The translations under genes were made by a program, and so were the position numbers. 64,000 nucleotides of DNA, from contig OX421497.1 of NCBI GenBank assembly GCA_949126835.1, forward strand, positions 28,066,742 through 28,130,741. The letters run 5' to 3'. The notes below the pieces were generated by a model. That model was given only the letters and a program-made list of their open reading frames with translations, ran no database searches and had not been told where the DNA came from. This stretch comes from Anisus vortex. Lineage: Eukaryota; Mollusca; Gastropoda; Planorbidae. This document shows, in pieces, positions 19,386 to 34,600 of this stretch. How positions within the stretch are numbered: position 1 is the first letter of the stretch; each line of letters starts with the position of its first letter.

Positions 19386-22300
19386 CTGTTGATGGTAATA
19401 AGAAAATACTAAATTAATTAGCTCATCATAATTGTCAATTCGATGTATTTATATATTGATAGATATATCAGATAAAATCATCTTTTTAATATACTTGAAT
19501 AGATTCATTAATAAACGTCAACACTCAAATGTGTGAGTTAAATGTCGCAAGTTTTATATTTTCTAAATATTATGAATATAAAAGCATAGTACTGAATTAA
19601 TATAAAATGAGGTCTAAGATAAATATTTAATAAACGTATTTACACCTAAAAATTTATAAATGCTAGTCTAGTCTAATTAATTGTAGTAAATTTAAACCTA
19701 CAATATCAGCAACATAAGGAGCAATAATCCCGCCAAATCTTGCTATAACAAAACATATTCCAAGCCCTGAGTTTCTCATAATGGTAGGGAACATCTCTGC
19801 TGTATAGATGTAGACAACAGCAGTACATGCAGAAGCTCCTAACTTGCCAACAAGTGACAGTACCATAGTTATCCAGGAAGTACCTGTTAGAAACAATGAA
19901 TTCTTTTACTGAATGCTAAAATCTCACACGTTTTTTTTCCTAATCTTTTTTTTAAAGATTAAACATTAGTAACGACTTATTTGGCAATTAATATTCTTTG
20001 GTTGATGAACGGTAGAATTTTTTTTTATTATGTCGAACAATATCGAGAGTCTATCAAAGATTAGTATAATTGGTTTGACTTGTTTTAATATATTGTTTAT
20101 CCCCAATGATGATATGTTGGTTTCCTATTAGAACTTTATTATCCCATGGCTACAAGGACTTGAACATTCAAAGTTTGCCCTTTTTTTACAGCTCGAGACA
20201 TTTCGTTATAGTGCCCCGTCATTCATAAAGCCATTGTTTAGATCACGGGTTCGAATACTGTCATAAATTTAGTAATGTTATTATTTTACGTTGTATTTTG
20301 TTAGGAAACTCTCTAAGCGCTATGATTTTGAGTGTGACGTATTTCGTGGTTACGGAAGTGCGCGTTATGTTCTTGTGTTGTTTTCGATAAGAAGTTTTTT
20401 ATGTCTTCGTTGGAGAAAGGAATCTGAGTTGTATCTATCTATTTTGAGTTATTATTGTTGCAATCAAGGCGTAGTATTCTAATTCGGCAAATTCATTGGA
20501 CACAAACGAGTTATTTCATTTATAATGTATGTTACATTGGGGCTTTTCGTCCGAATTTGTTGCATAATAACAAGCTCCAAAATATTCTCTGGATTGTGTT
20601 ATTGGAACTTTAAGGCGAAAAGAGTACGATTTCTAAAAAAATGTATGTTGAACATTTGGATCTGTCTATAATAGATTCGTCAGTTATCTCACATTTTACT
20701 TTACTGGAGGGGGGTAAAAGGTCTTTTATTGTCGGATATGTTGATGTTGAAACGCCCTATCAGTCGCCACCGGTTTTGTCAGCGGCCCACTCAACAAATA
20801 GTATTCAATCGGAATTGGCTAAACTTGAACATCAAGCAAAACCAAAACTATTAGTACCAGACCTACGAAAAAAGGAAATGGAAATAGAAAGTCGTGAGAG
20901 GACTGAATTTGCCAAATTTCAGGCGGGACAAGTCGGCAACAAATGTAGGGGGCATGAGACTTGGCACAGCGTTTAGAATTGGTATCCCTTTTTAACGACG
21001 AAGAAATTGACCATTATTTGATAAGTTTCCAAAGAGCCGCGGCAGATTTTAATTTTCCCAAAGTAAAGTGGGCTGTAATACAGCGATCGGCATTGACCCA
21101 TTAAGATTTTGTCAAAATGAAAAAAAAACAATTAGAAAGTTGGTTGAGGTTGACAAACACCATAAAAGATTTGTTGAAAAGCTTAAAAATGTAAAGCTTA
21201 TGGAGTAATTTCTAAACTGCGTTAGATCAGATGTTAGTTACAACGCTCATCGCGTTCAGATTGCCGCGCCATCCAGGCCGAGAACTATATTTTGATACAC
21301 TCTTCAAAAACGTATGATTCTAAGTCTGGTTCCAGAAAAATATAAAGCCATCCATCTAGGAGAGTGGCATACACAAATTTACGTAAAAATCTGTTGCCGA
21401 ACGGAAAAAAATGAAATTAAGGCGAAGTTGCAATGCTGCTATTGTAAAAAAGAAGAACACATAAAGAAAGACTGCAAAAAACTTGAGAAAACAAATTAAA
21501 TGACACAGAAGGTGAATGCCTCTATAAAGACGATAGACAGAAAAGAGATGTTAAGGTCACAGAGACGTTTTGTTGACAAACAAGTTGTTACAGATTGTCA
21601 CCGCATTATTCCAAGTGGAAATAACTCGGAAGATCAAGATACACTCCGACCAAATTCAAAAGAGAGAACAGACTAGCTATTTTAATACGGATGAAAATAT
21701 AAATTCGTCGTATTGTTGTGATGGTCAAGAATGCCCCTTGACTGAAAGCATGTTGTTATACTGGAAGTATAAACATATATAATTACCGTGAGTTTTTTTA
21801 TAATTTTTTTATATATACTAGTGGTTATGCCCGTCAAAATGACGGAGAAACGAACGACTACAATATGTTTTGTTAAGAGAGAATGAAAAGAGACTATTAC
21901 AATAAATACAATGAACGTTTCTTTTCGGTATTTAGTTTTTGTTCTTTTTAATTGTTTCTGACCCTGACATTTGGATTATATTTGTAACTGTCAAGCGTCT
22001 GGTATTAAAACGTAGCGAACAGTTGTGTTGACTTGACTTGTTATTACAAATAGCCTATTAAATTAACAATAATATACTATCTAAAAGAAAAAAAAACCAC
22101 AATATCAAACAATAAAAAGGTAAATAATAAGAAAAGCGTAGAAAATAATATTTCAATACAATAAAAACTAAAGTGATAACGATTTCTTTCGGTATTTAAT
22201 TTATGTTCTTGCTTATTGTATTAATAAAACAGTGTTGAGAATGTTTCTTTCGGTATTTAGTTTTTGTTATTTTTATTTGTTTCTGGTCGACCTGACCCTG

Positions 22301-25300
22301 GAATATGCATAAGAATTGTGGCCTCAAGAACTGGCGCAGTGTGTAAACCGCCGATACATTTCCATTAAGAATACACTGGCGGGCGAACGCATGGGGCACA
22401 GCCGAGGTCCATTACACTGCCGAGAGGCCACTGTTCTCGGGTGGGGGGGGGGGGGGACAATGGACGCTGCAATCCCGTCTCGAGATCCACCCGGTGCCTG
22501 AATGCATGTACCTGAAGTATAGGATTTGTGCTACCGGGTGACAGTGCAGGTATACTGGCGAGCCACCACGATAATGATCCTTAGGGGAGTACATGCATCC
22601 AGGCACCGGGTTGTTCTCGAGACGGGAATGCAAATTCCTCTGCTTCCTCCCCACCGAGACCCCGTGGCCTCTCGGCAGTGCAATAGATCTCGGACCCGCT
22701 GTTCACACGTGTTCGTCCGCCGATGTATTATTAATGGGAATGTATTATTATTATGTATAATTATTAAATGTATAGCTTTCTTTTAATTGTAGTTTATAAA
22801 ATTTTTATCTGCACCTTATACAGCCCTGATTTTTTTTTCACCCGAGCAACGCCGGGAAATGTAGCTTGTTAACAATAATATACTATCTAGAAGAAAAAAA
22901 AACACAAATACCAAACAATAAAAAGGTAAATAATTTAAAAAAACGTAGAAAATAATAGATCTATTTCAATTCAATTAAAATCTAAAGTGAGAATGATTTT
23001 TTTTTCGGTATTTAATTTTTATTCTTGATTATTGTATCACAAAACAGTATTGATAATGTTTCTTTCAGTATTTAGTTTTTGTTATTTCATAATGTGTCCC
23101 GTCGCCCTGACCCTGGCACATGCATACAAATTGTTGCTGTCAAGCTTCTGCTATTTAAAAGTAATGATTTATAACTTGTCCTTTATAATTCGTATCATTT
23201 AATTTATAGAATGTATAAATCTCCTATTGACAAGTCTTATTGAGGCGTGAACTTTTTAACTTGAGTGATCGTGATCTTCCGGTTCTATTTTTAAACTAAT
23301 AAACAAAAAATGCATGCTTTTTCTGGTGTCTGAGAATTGATTTCAACCTCGACGGCCAGTTCTAGTCTTTTAAAATTATACAAAGGATACAATATTAGTT
23401 ATGAGGAATCCGTTTTTAACATCAAAAGTGAGTAGTCGATAATTAATACTCAAGTGTTAGTTGCGTGAGGTAAAATGTTTATTTGTTTACAAAATAAATT
23501 AGTCAAGAGTTGCGTTTTCTTGGTTATTGAAAAACCAAATGCGTAAATTCATAAAAACAAATAACAAAAATTCCTTTGCATTAAGCAATAAGTTTGATAT
23601 TATAAAAAGGTGATTTTTCACTTCTGACTTTCACAATACATCGTTTTCTTTTGGCGCCATCTTTTGGAAATGAAATAAAATTTAATTCTATGCATATATT
23701 TGTACAACCAGTAACGTAGCACATAGACATGTTTCGAAGAAAATGATCGAATAAGACCGGAAATGTTTTTTTTGTGTGAACTTTTATGCATGCATACACG
23801 TTAAGACTTGTGGATTAAAGGATGTTCTCAATAACGACGTGAATCCATTAAATAATTAAAACATTTAACTTAAGGGATAATGTAAACATCTTTAATGAAA
23901 AAAGAAATGATTTGATAGACATTACGTCATACGCTAGTATTCTTTTAAAGTAGGCCTACAACATTCAAACTCTCCAAGCCAAATTGCGGTGCGTAAATTT
24001 TGGAAAGGTCTCGCCACATAAAAAATAAAACAGCAGAATTGGGAAAACCCGATAACACCCTCGCGTTCAACATAGTATTTCTCGCGTTCAACATAGTAAA
24101 TGAACGGAAATTACCATTTTTATGTACGGTTATATTTATTTGCATAGATGGATATAACATTGTGGATTTTTTTTTAAATCAACACATTTATGATTATCAG
24201 TGATAAAATAAAATTCTCTTTTGGAGGACGTTTCCAATTTATACATTTAACTTTTGCGCCCATCGATCAAACGGCCTAGGCGCATATAGCGAACAAACAT
24301 ATATATAAACAAACATATAAACAAACTCACGGTAATTATATATATTGATGATTGATGATATATATATATGTTTGTTCGCTATAAGCACCTAAGTCGTTTG
24401 ACTAAACGGAAAAAAATTAAAATGTATAAATTGGAAACGTCCTCCAAAAGATAATTTTATTTTATGACTTATATTTATGAATGTGTTGATTAAAAAAATC
24501 AAAACTGTTTAATCAAACATATCGCTATATCGCTGCATACTAGTACGGCAGTCAAAGTCGATCCTTCTACACTTTTATGATCTCCAATGCCTTATGCGGT
24601 AGTCAAGAGGGGAGTTTTAAGGTATCATAATTTTAGTCAAATGTAAATACACATTATTCAGTTGCAGCCTCAAGAGGTTAAAAATACTGTCAAAGCTTCA
24701 TAGCATTTCTAGCACCATATGGTCAGCTCGAATTGAAAGGGTAAAGACATTTGTAGCTCTTCTACCAGGGGTTGACTTGGCTTTGGAAGATATGTTAAAG
24801 CTGAATCTTACCCCAAAAACCAGAAACGAAATTTATAAAATCTATAATAATATATTATGTCGCTTCTTTCACTTGCATAATAATGTCAGTCGTGTGGCAC
24901 ATATACTTGTCCCCAATTAATTCTGCAACTAAGTCATTCAAGCTTGTGATGCGAATATAGAAATTGAAGCTGCAAACATAGAAAGCTTATAATATGAACA
25001 ACTAGGGGCTTTGCGAAACAGCTGGAAAGCAATGTGGATTGAAGCTAAGCTTGTTGCAGCCAACCTGCAGATAGAAGTACAACTGTTTAGGAACAATAAT
25101 ACAACTGACAGAAAAAGAACAATATCTCATGATGAGGATACACCTGATGAAAATGTGAATGAGATGAATGAAACAGACGAATGCCCTGAGGAAGCCCCGA
25201 TAAAGCCCACTTTCAAAAACACATATTTTATGGTGTATTGGATAGTGTTATTGGAGGGCTTACAGTTTACAGTTCAAGTCAGTCAAAGATATTTCTGACA

Positions 25301-28300
25301 CATTCAGCTTTCTTTGGAACTACCAAAAGATGCAATAAAAAGACTTGAAGTATAAAGCCGCTAAGTTAGCAGAAAAATATTATCATGACATAAGTTGTGA
25401 AGACTTTCACCTAACAATGGTTCCCAATGCAAATTTAGGTAAAGAACAGTTGGGTGCTTTTGAACTAAAAAATATTTTTCCTAAAATAAGTGTCAGTTCG
25501 AGGATGTCCTAAACTGCAGAGTGAAGCTTCATTAAACTTCAGCTCATCAAAAATTACCTTAGGTTTACCATGTGTCAGAATCGCGCTGAACAACTTGACT
25601 AGGCTCAGTATTGAGTCTGGCGTTGCAAGACAAATAAACTTTGACACTGTAATTCAAAGTTTTGCCAAGAAAAATTAATCGTTTATACTTTATATAAATA
25701 CAAGTTAAAACGCATTGAACTTGTTTTAATTGATTTGATATAATATTGCTATTTATATATTACAGTTTCACCTGTCATATATATGTCCCAAATTATTAAA
25801 TCAAGTAGATGCGACAAGTACAAGTAGCTTACCTTAACATGTGTCTCATATTCTCAATTTACTCTCTAAATCATAGATTAAAAATATACATGGACCGCTT
25901 GCTTTAGTATTTCTGCTTTATGATGACTCGAAACACTGATTTTCGGAATTTCCGATTAGTTGTTTCCTTTGCACTTCCGTTTTATTGAATCGCTTCGATA
26001 CTCAATGAAAAATTTAAATTAAAATTGAAAGTTGTATAGGCTAAAGCGGAAATATTTAAGAAACAACGAGGAGCGTAGAAGTAATTTAAGTCAGCCTTAT
26101 TGGTTGCGCACGGAAAAAAAATTGATATAAAAATAGAGCATGTGGTCTTATTATAGTCTATGTCTAAATTTTCACATTCAAATTAATCCATATTAAAATG
26201 AATTATGACAAGTTAATTGACAATTTAATTGTCCATCTTGTAAACCTCCAATGCCTCTCTAGTTCGTTTCAACCAAATTACTCATCAATCATCGGTGAGA
26301 GTCACTTTTCCCATTTTATCCATCTTTGTAATATTTGCAAGATCAATTCTGATCAGTACTGAAGCGGAGGAACATATAGATCTACAATAATTGAAACTAA
26401 GAACTATGTTCTTGATTAATGTATTTTTGTAATAGACCTTTGGGGGGTGTGATTATAAGGATTAGACTCCAAAGGTAAATGGTAACACTTATGACACTTT
26501 CACAAAATGATCCACAGACCTTTTAAAAAGATTACTGATTGTTCAAACGAATGTAGTACAAATAAATCATATGACACCAGTGTTAGAAAAAAAAAGTGTG
26601 TTGGGGGGGGGGAGGGGGCCCAGAAAAGATCTCGTACCGGCACCTTTTTTTTCTCTCGAGGGCCCTGCTTATGCTAGGATGAGAATATTGGGTGGGAAAG
26701 AAGAGGTTTGAGATAAACAATAATCCGTCTCTTAGCGACCAAGTTAAAAATGGCCCTGTTGCAAATACTCTCTTCCCAAATTGTAATACTTAAGATTGGT
26801 CTGCTAGGCTTTACTTTTAATATTGTACTGACTGTATTTTAAAATCCCCTTCCTTCATTAACGTTATTGTTTTCAATACAATACAGTGGGTGGGAAATAT
26901 AGTAGAAATTTTGCATAGACATTACTATAGTACTACGTGGTTTGATAGTGGCACATTAATACATAGATCCCGTGTGACTTAACAATGTCAGAAGACAGGA
27001 AATATCCCACAACATTGTCTCAGGGGAAGAAAACCTCGGAGAGACGAAGGGTTAGTAGGAACAATCGTCCTGGGAACTCTGGGAATAGTTTGTCGGCAGA
27101 CGGTGTCGATTGTAGAAATATAGTCGTGCTTACAGAAGAATTCTAGTTAAAGCGTTAAGACATTCAATAGAATTCAAATGATTCGAGACTTTTAGACTTA
27201 ACCATTCATTTTAGATGACCAGTTATTGTTTATAGAGAATTAAAGTAAAATGTGAATAGTGAATCGAAATTTCCAATGAGTTAGACAGAGTAAATAAGTT
27301 AAGGAAATGTAAATTTATAATATAACCTTCATTGCCATAGATGACAGGAAACAACGTACAAATACAGGCCAGGCTTGCCGTCAACATGAAGAAACACAGT
27401 AACAATTTCCTGCCAGCTCTGTCCAGCAACAGCAAGCACAAGGTGTAAGCTACAGCTTCAACGATGCCAGTCAAGAAGAAATTGAGGTACAAATCTCCAG
27501 ATAAATTTCCCACATTCAAACTCAAGCCGTAATAAACCATGTAATTGACAAACCTAATGAGACAATAGAAAGCATTAAAGTATTACAATAAATATAAATA
27601 AAAAATTAGCTGATGAGTTAAAGCTTTTTTTTTAACAATTGGTCACGTGCATTTAATAAAAATCTAAAAGAATGTGCAAGTCTTATATGAAAAGTGACGC
27701 TAGGAAGAAGCTTAAAATAAATCACCATAGCAAGCTTTGCTTTTAGTGGCAGCACATAAAATGTGAAGGCTTAATCATTAAAAAGCTTTTCGATATTTAC
27801 TGTAAGCGGAACTCTATAAAAAGGAGAATAAAAGCATAAACGAAATAGCATAAATATTTACGTATCAGAAAAAAATAACAGTTTATGTGGAAAACACATA
27901 CTGGTGCTTGTGTTACCAGCACAATACCCAGCCTCCTTTACTTTACCTCAATTAAAGTCAGATACCTGTCAAGGATTGAATGCAATAATAATGTATTACA
28001 ATATGTTATAAAATTAAATATCATTAACGTAATTTGTTTATCTATGGTCAAGGGGAAATAACCAATAATAATAAGTCAACTATCTATAAGCAAGAGTTAT
28101 GTCATTTACCGAGGACATTAAATAAATTTGTTTTGTTTGCTAGTGATGTGCGCAATTAGATATAATGCTTGTAAAAAAGCACGAATCTTGTTTTAGTGAT
28201 TTTGAAAGAAGTGATTTTGAAAGAAACACTTAGTCACGTGTATGTGACAAGAAAGTCAGTTAATTTTTGAAGGTTAGAGAAGAAGGAAGTATAATTTATC

Positions 28301-28632
28301 TGGTTGTGTTTTAACATTAAACATATTTTTTTTAGTGAAATATTGACATTTTTAAGGATGCCAGCAAGAAATGATTTTGTGACATTGCATGTTTGCAAGA
28401 GAAACAGGCCCTCTTATCTCGAGGATAAATACATATTTTTTTAACAATTTAAGTTAGAATGTTTAATTTATAGCTTTTCAAAACAATAAGATAAGAAAAT
28501 AGCGTAATAAACATTTGCATTTTAGTGTCATCCTGGCATGGAACGCACGGCTGATTTCTTGCTCAGAGCTACAAGGGAATGATACTCCCAGCTCTCGTTT
28601 CCAATAGGAGTTCAAGTTAGTTAGTAGATATT

Positions 28633-28675
<43 letters not shown>

Positions 28676-31600
28676 CAGACCTGCCAAACTTTCCGATTGT
28701 CTCGGAATTATACGGATTTTTCTCCCCTCATTCCGACATTCCGACAAAGGCCTTAAAATTCCGATTTTCCGAAAATTTTTATTTTTATTATTTTTCTGTT
28801 CAGACTGTCGATTATGAAAATCCGAAATATAAAAAAAATGAGCGAGCCCTGAAGTGTTAAGTTTCGATTTGCCACTTGGTTTATTTTTCTTTATACCGTA
28901 CGCCTATGCTAATATTTTGATAGCCAAGCCTAGAGCCTTTTTTTTACAGTATTTAGCTTTATAACTGGGCCTATCGATTTTCTTTAAAGTTAAATACACA
29001 GATTGCTACTAATTAAAGCTTTAAACTATTTACATTAATAACAAACAGTGCTAGTTATATTCCTTCTAATTGAAAATACACAACTTGTGCACCCCCCAAC
29101 TATATATATATATATATATATACATAGGCAGCTGAGCCAACAGTAGTTGTTATTACTCATTACTTATAACGAAATCAGATATTCTTTCCGATAATATATT
29201 ATATGGGTCCTAAGAAATATAGTCTATGATTGTCATGATGTGACATTTATTATAGCGTCATATTTTAATACGTATTAATTAATGCTGTGGCCCTTATATG
29301 TAATTAGGTAGGCAACATTGTCTCAGGGGACAATTTTCCCCCTACCCACCCCCGTTTTCCCACCCCACGCCGGTGGCGGGACTATCTCTGTCTTCCTTTT
29401 GTGTCCTATTCTCACGGACCAGGTCGAGGGGCAACTTCTCCCTCTTGTTTCTTTGTTCGAGAAGGATCTCGCGTTGGGAATATCAGCCACTCCTTAGCTT
29501 TTGTTATCTTTAAAGAATGGTCTGTTCCTTTGAGTTTGACCGCGTCACGCATAGCTCTGTTTGACCGCGTCACGCATAGCTCTATTAAGCGCCTTTGTAT
29601 TGGCGGGAGGTAAGATGTAGTGATACCGTACAGATAGACCATTAAGTATGAGATGGTTGGACGATGTCGATATGGATCTGCGACAGATCGGGGTACAGGC
29701 CTGAAAAAAGAAGGCAATGGATAGGTCCGAGTAGAAGGAGGTGGTGATGCAGACCAGAGCCCTCCATGGGCTGTAGCGCCAAAGATGATGATGATAATGA
29801 TCATTTGTTGCTGGCGTCCTTAAAAAAAAAAGTTGGATTTAACACCTCTGTGTAATTATTATTATTGTTTTAAACTAAATAGCTATGTTTATGCCTTCTA
29901 CTTTTAAACGAACCTGAATAAAAAAAGTTATGTTAAAGTTTTAGTCAATTTTTATCATTTTCATAAAAAAAGTTTCACTTTTTAAACTTGACTTTTTCTC
30001 AGCAATTTTATCAATTTCACGACATAAATTTGTTTTGAGCGCAAAAAAAACAACACTAAAAGCAGACAAATTAAAATAGTAATTAGATAGCTCAGTATAT
30101 ATTCTTAACATTCGATGAAAAAATGACAAACTATTATCAAAATTGTATGTCTTAAATCGCATTTTACGAAGTGCCCTTAAATAAGGACGCCTGCAAGATA
30201 AGGGTTAATTTTGCTAGAAACAAGTGTTTTGAAATACATTACAACATATTTTGTTGTCTGTTTAATCGACTAATAAATTGAGTCAAAACACATATTTCAA
30301 TCTGAATATTTCAGTAAAAAACCGTCATTGTTTCAATTTTACTTGGTGCATTTCTGTTACCATTAGGTTTAACAAGCTATTTTTAGCAAAAACTAAAAAA
30401 ACTATTTTTTTTTACTAAATATGCCCCCCTCCACTCAGTCCTATTCCCCCTTACTTTTCTTCGGGGTGAAGAGATGGGTCTTTTTGGATTTGTCTGCCTC
30501 CAGCTTGAGGAAGCTATCATCACCTACCAAGCCCGTACACAGGTTGCGGATAGGGGAATAACCGTGAATACTGAATAGGAGGCCGCGGACCATCTGGTTT
30601 GCTGTCATGGAGGGTGAGGTGGGGTATCCCGTGGTAATGATACTCTTTAAAAAATGCCTTATAAATCCAAGGAAATGACTGCAAAAACGAACATAGAGCG
30701 CTTAAGCTCTAAACCCGGACATATGAGGCCGTTATCTAGGGTTAGCAATCATCTAGGAGAAAAAACTAAAATAAATCAACTGCTGCCTTGGAAGATCTTG
30801 GTTGATCAATGGATATGGAAGCACGTCCAGAAAGAAAAGCAGGCTGAAGTCGGAGATCATGGGCCAAGTAAGTGACGCAAAACACGTCGGCACGCAAATC
30901 TCAAAATGATGGAGGAAAGAGATAATAATACAACTGCTATAACTTTAATTCAAATATTTCAAGAATTTCTTTTATTAATCAGTGTGTTACGAATACCAAA
31001 TGAAAAAAAAAATTATAAAGAAGTATAAACAAAGAGAGTAACTAGTATTTTTGCAAACCGGAAAAAAAGGAATTTTGGATTCTGAGATATTCCTATTCTC
31101 TAGTATCCTGCTGGCTCAAATTATAAAATTTATAAAAATACTGTCGTTATTATATATCAAATACATGTATCATACTTTAACAAACAATCTAATCAAACTT
31201 CATGCATGCTAATATCTCACCAAATAAAAAATACAATCAGGCATCTAAATAGTAGCACTGGTTCAGTCATCATATGCCAGACTTTTTCGCCTGCTCCTTC
31301 CAACTCTATGTCCTCTAGATTTGCAATGTTTTCTGATAATGTGACTTGGTTGGTTTTCGCAGCAATTTGGACTATTGCAGACGCTTCTTTTATTCTATTT
31401 CTGCTGATTAGCCATCTCGGAGATTCATTTAGTAACCTGATTAAAGTAATATTAAATTAAACATTTCATTGCAATTGAATTGGACACTTAAATATTTTAT
31501 ATTACAAAGTTATAAACAGACTAAAAGAGAAACAAATAATTTAAAGCAAACAACTTACAAGAAATAGGACATAATTAAAAGATTCGGAATGGACAAAACT

Positions 31601-34600
31601 ATCTGCAGGTAATTCCAATCCGGCAGAAAATAGGCGAAGCCAACAAGAAGGAAAATACCAAGGCACCAAAAGTAATCCCTGATAATTCCTGCATATTTTC
31701 TTTTACTGGGTCCAACCAGCTCCATACCTGTAGAATTGGAAATACATGTCACATGTTTTGTTTTTAAATAGTTCTTGCTTTATTTTGTTGTGTGCATTTT
31801 TGGGACGTTAATGCTTAGAGATGCCTTATAGTATTAATAATCAAGGGATGACAAATCCGTTTACCAGAATGAAATGAACGATTGTTTAAGAGAATAGAAC
31901 ATATATGGTGAAACAACAAGTGGCACGAAGATTAAATGTTGTCATGCTGATGTACGTAATAACTCAGAGCTGGTTGATGTAAGTTTATCTGTTTTCTACT
32001 ACATCTGGATAACCTATAACAGCTCTGGCTAACAAATGTTATTATTTAAAGGTTTGTGTATGTGTGTGTGCGTGCGTGTGTGCATGCGTGTGTGCGTGTG
32101 TGCGCGCAGGTGCAATTGATCGATTTCAAAAATAAAAAGCACAAATTAGGCACTCAAAACTGATTTCAGTTTTTTGTACTTTTGACCCCTCTCGTACTAA
32201 ATTGTCTATGCAAAATCGAACATTTATGATAGGAAGTTAACTTTTTCACTCGATTGTTCAGAAATAAATTGCCTTAAGCACTATAAATATTTGCAAATTT
32301 AATTAACAGTTTTAAATTTTTCAATTTATCAAGTTATCAAAGCATGATTTCTAAAAAAAAAAATAGAATTTGTACAAATACCGCCTTAAAGCTGGTCCAT
32401 TTTCCTGTAAAAATCTGACAAAATTATTAGTCTATATATTATGGTCAATTTTCCTTAACGTGCAAGATAAACCCTATGAAATAGTATTTTACCGCCGCAA
32501 AAACATGCCGCCTGCCGCCATGTTCGCTATTTGTATTGTCGTCATCAATAAATAATAAGGGGTAAGGCCTACAAAACGCAATGGCTGTGAAGCATAAACC
32601 GACAAGTCTAATGTGGTAAATAAAAGACATATTTTACTCTTTAGAATAATACATTACTATTATTATATCTGCGCTTGAATAATATTTCTACCAAGGCATA
32701 TGTTTAATAATTCATCGGTAGAGCTAAGTCATTTTTTAAACATTTATTGAATAATGGTTTGTCATTCGTAAGCCTAAGAATAATAATTCTAATAAGATTA
32801 TCAGATCTAGCTTAATTAACACTTAACATGCCAAAGGTTTTTTACGCAAAATGTGCTGCAAGGCCAACTCGTTTTTTGGTAATTTCACAAAATTAATGTC
32901 TGGAGTTAAAAAATTAATAAAAAGTTAATGGACTATTGTGGAACCATGAAATTTTTACCATGTATGTAAAACATAATACCATATTTAAAAATAAAGTTTT
33001 CATGCAAATTACTGTCACGTGATCATGGCGGCCATCTTGAATTTGTGACACTTATAGAAAAATATGTACTTGTGTCCACTTTTTTTCTTCTTTGAGAACC
33101 TTCGGAAAATATGAGTGCACTATTACAGCATATAAACATAGATAGTAGACCACTCTAAGTAAAAAAAACAATTTCAACAATAAAACAATAAGTTTTTATT
33201 ATTATTCGCACCTTGCTTTGTCCATGAATTTTGAAACAATTTTGCTCAATTTTCTGCTAGTTTACCAAAACTGGTTAGTATCTTTGAACATGTACAAATC
33301 TGTAACAGTTCAATATCGAATTGTGAAATCTCTACCATATATGTAAAACAGAATACCATACTTGAAAATAAAGTTTTCATGCAAATTAGTGTCACGTGAC
33401 AATGGCGGCCATCTTGAATTTGTGACACTTATAGAAAAAATGTAATTGTGTCCACTTTTTTTCTTCTTTGAGAACCTTCGGAAAATATAAGTGCAATATT
33501 ACAGCATATAAACATAGCCAGTAGACCACAATAAGTAAAAAAAAACATTTCAACAATAAAAAAAAGAAGTTTTTATTACAATTCGCACCTTGCTTTGTCC
33601 ATGAATTTTGAAACGATTTTGCTCAATTTTCTGCTAGTTTACCAAAACTGCTTAGTATCTTTGAACATGAACAAATCTGTAACAGCTAGAAGACCAAACT
33701 AATTTAAAAAAAAAACAAATTTAGCAATAAAAAAGTAGTTTTTATGTCCGTTTGCCATTTGTTTGGTCCGTGAAATGTGAAACGATTTCATTCAATTTTC
33801 TGTCAGTCTACTAAAACTGTAAAATTTACAAATATGTAATTTGTCAATGATGACGGATTACATTTCTACCATATAGATCTACATTAAACCATATTGAAAA
33901 TTTGAGTTTTGTGCCAAATCGTGCCACCTTTCCTTGAATATTTGTGATATCTATAGGAAACATATTTTTTTAGGTAGCTTTTATTTTCCTTGTGCAGCTT
34001 CTTAGCAATATGGTAATAAACTTAAGAAAAATAGAAAGAACTTGTCTTCTAAAGTTAATATCAAACAATGACTTTTAATTAATAATTTCAATGCATACGT
34101 TAAGCCATAAATTAATTAAAGAACTGTACATAATAAATTTTACATTTATACAATTTAATTTCATCATCAACAAAAGATTAATTGACTATTTTGCAACCAA
34201 ATAATGGAATTTAAAAAATACCAATATAAATGAAAATTAATGTACAGAACTATACTATACATTTTTGAAACCACACATTATAAAAAGTTTACTGCTGTGG
34301 CTGACGCTGGCGAACAGTGCTATAATTCACAGCTGTATGATACAGCTCAAAACATGGCACAATGCAGAGAGTGACGTTACAAACAGGGCAGTAATATCTT
34401 GTTTGGGCTCTTTTTTGGCAGGATTTACATACAAGACAGTCTGGTTTGTACGATTTGACTGTGTACGTATTTAGAAAGTGACGTCCAGTTAATCTGTCAT
34501 CAATGTTTGGGGTCGGGGCGATAGTATTTCTTTTTTGTCTTTTCCTATTCACTTGGTTCTGGATAACGGATTCAAGCACTAGTTCCCTAAAATTTTTAGC

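Noticed and set aside
20243..20260. tRNA B-box-like GGGTTCGAATAC
   Set aside because: No A box or cloverleaf upstream; at most a SINE scrap.
22412..22786. Overlapping frames on both strands
   Set aside because: They fall on the arms of the long hairpin and have no protein-like motif.
29412..29804. 130-codon minus-strand frame
   Set aside because: Antisense of the RTE LINE tail; its poly-Ile start is the (gat)n tail read backwards.
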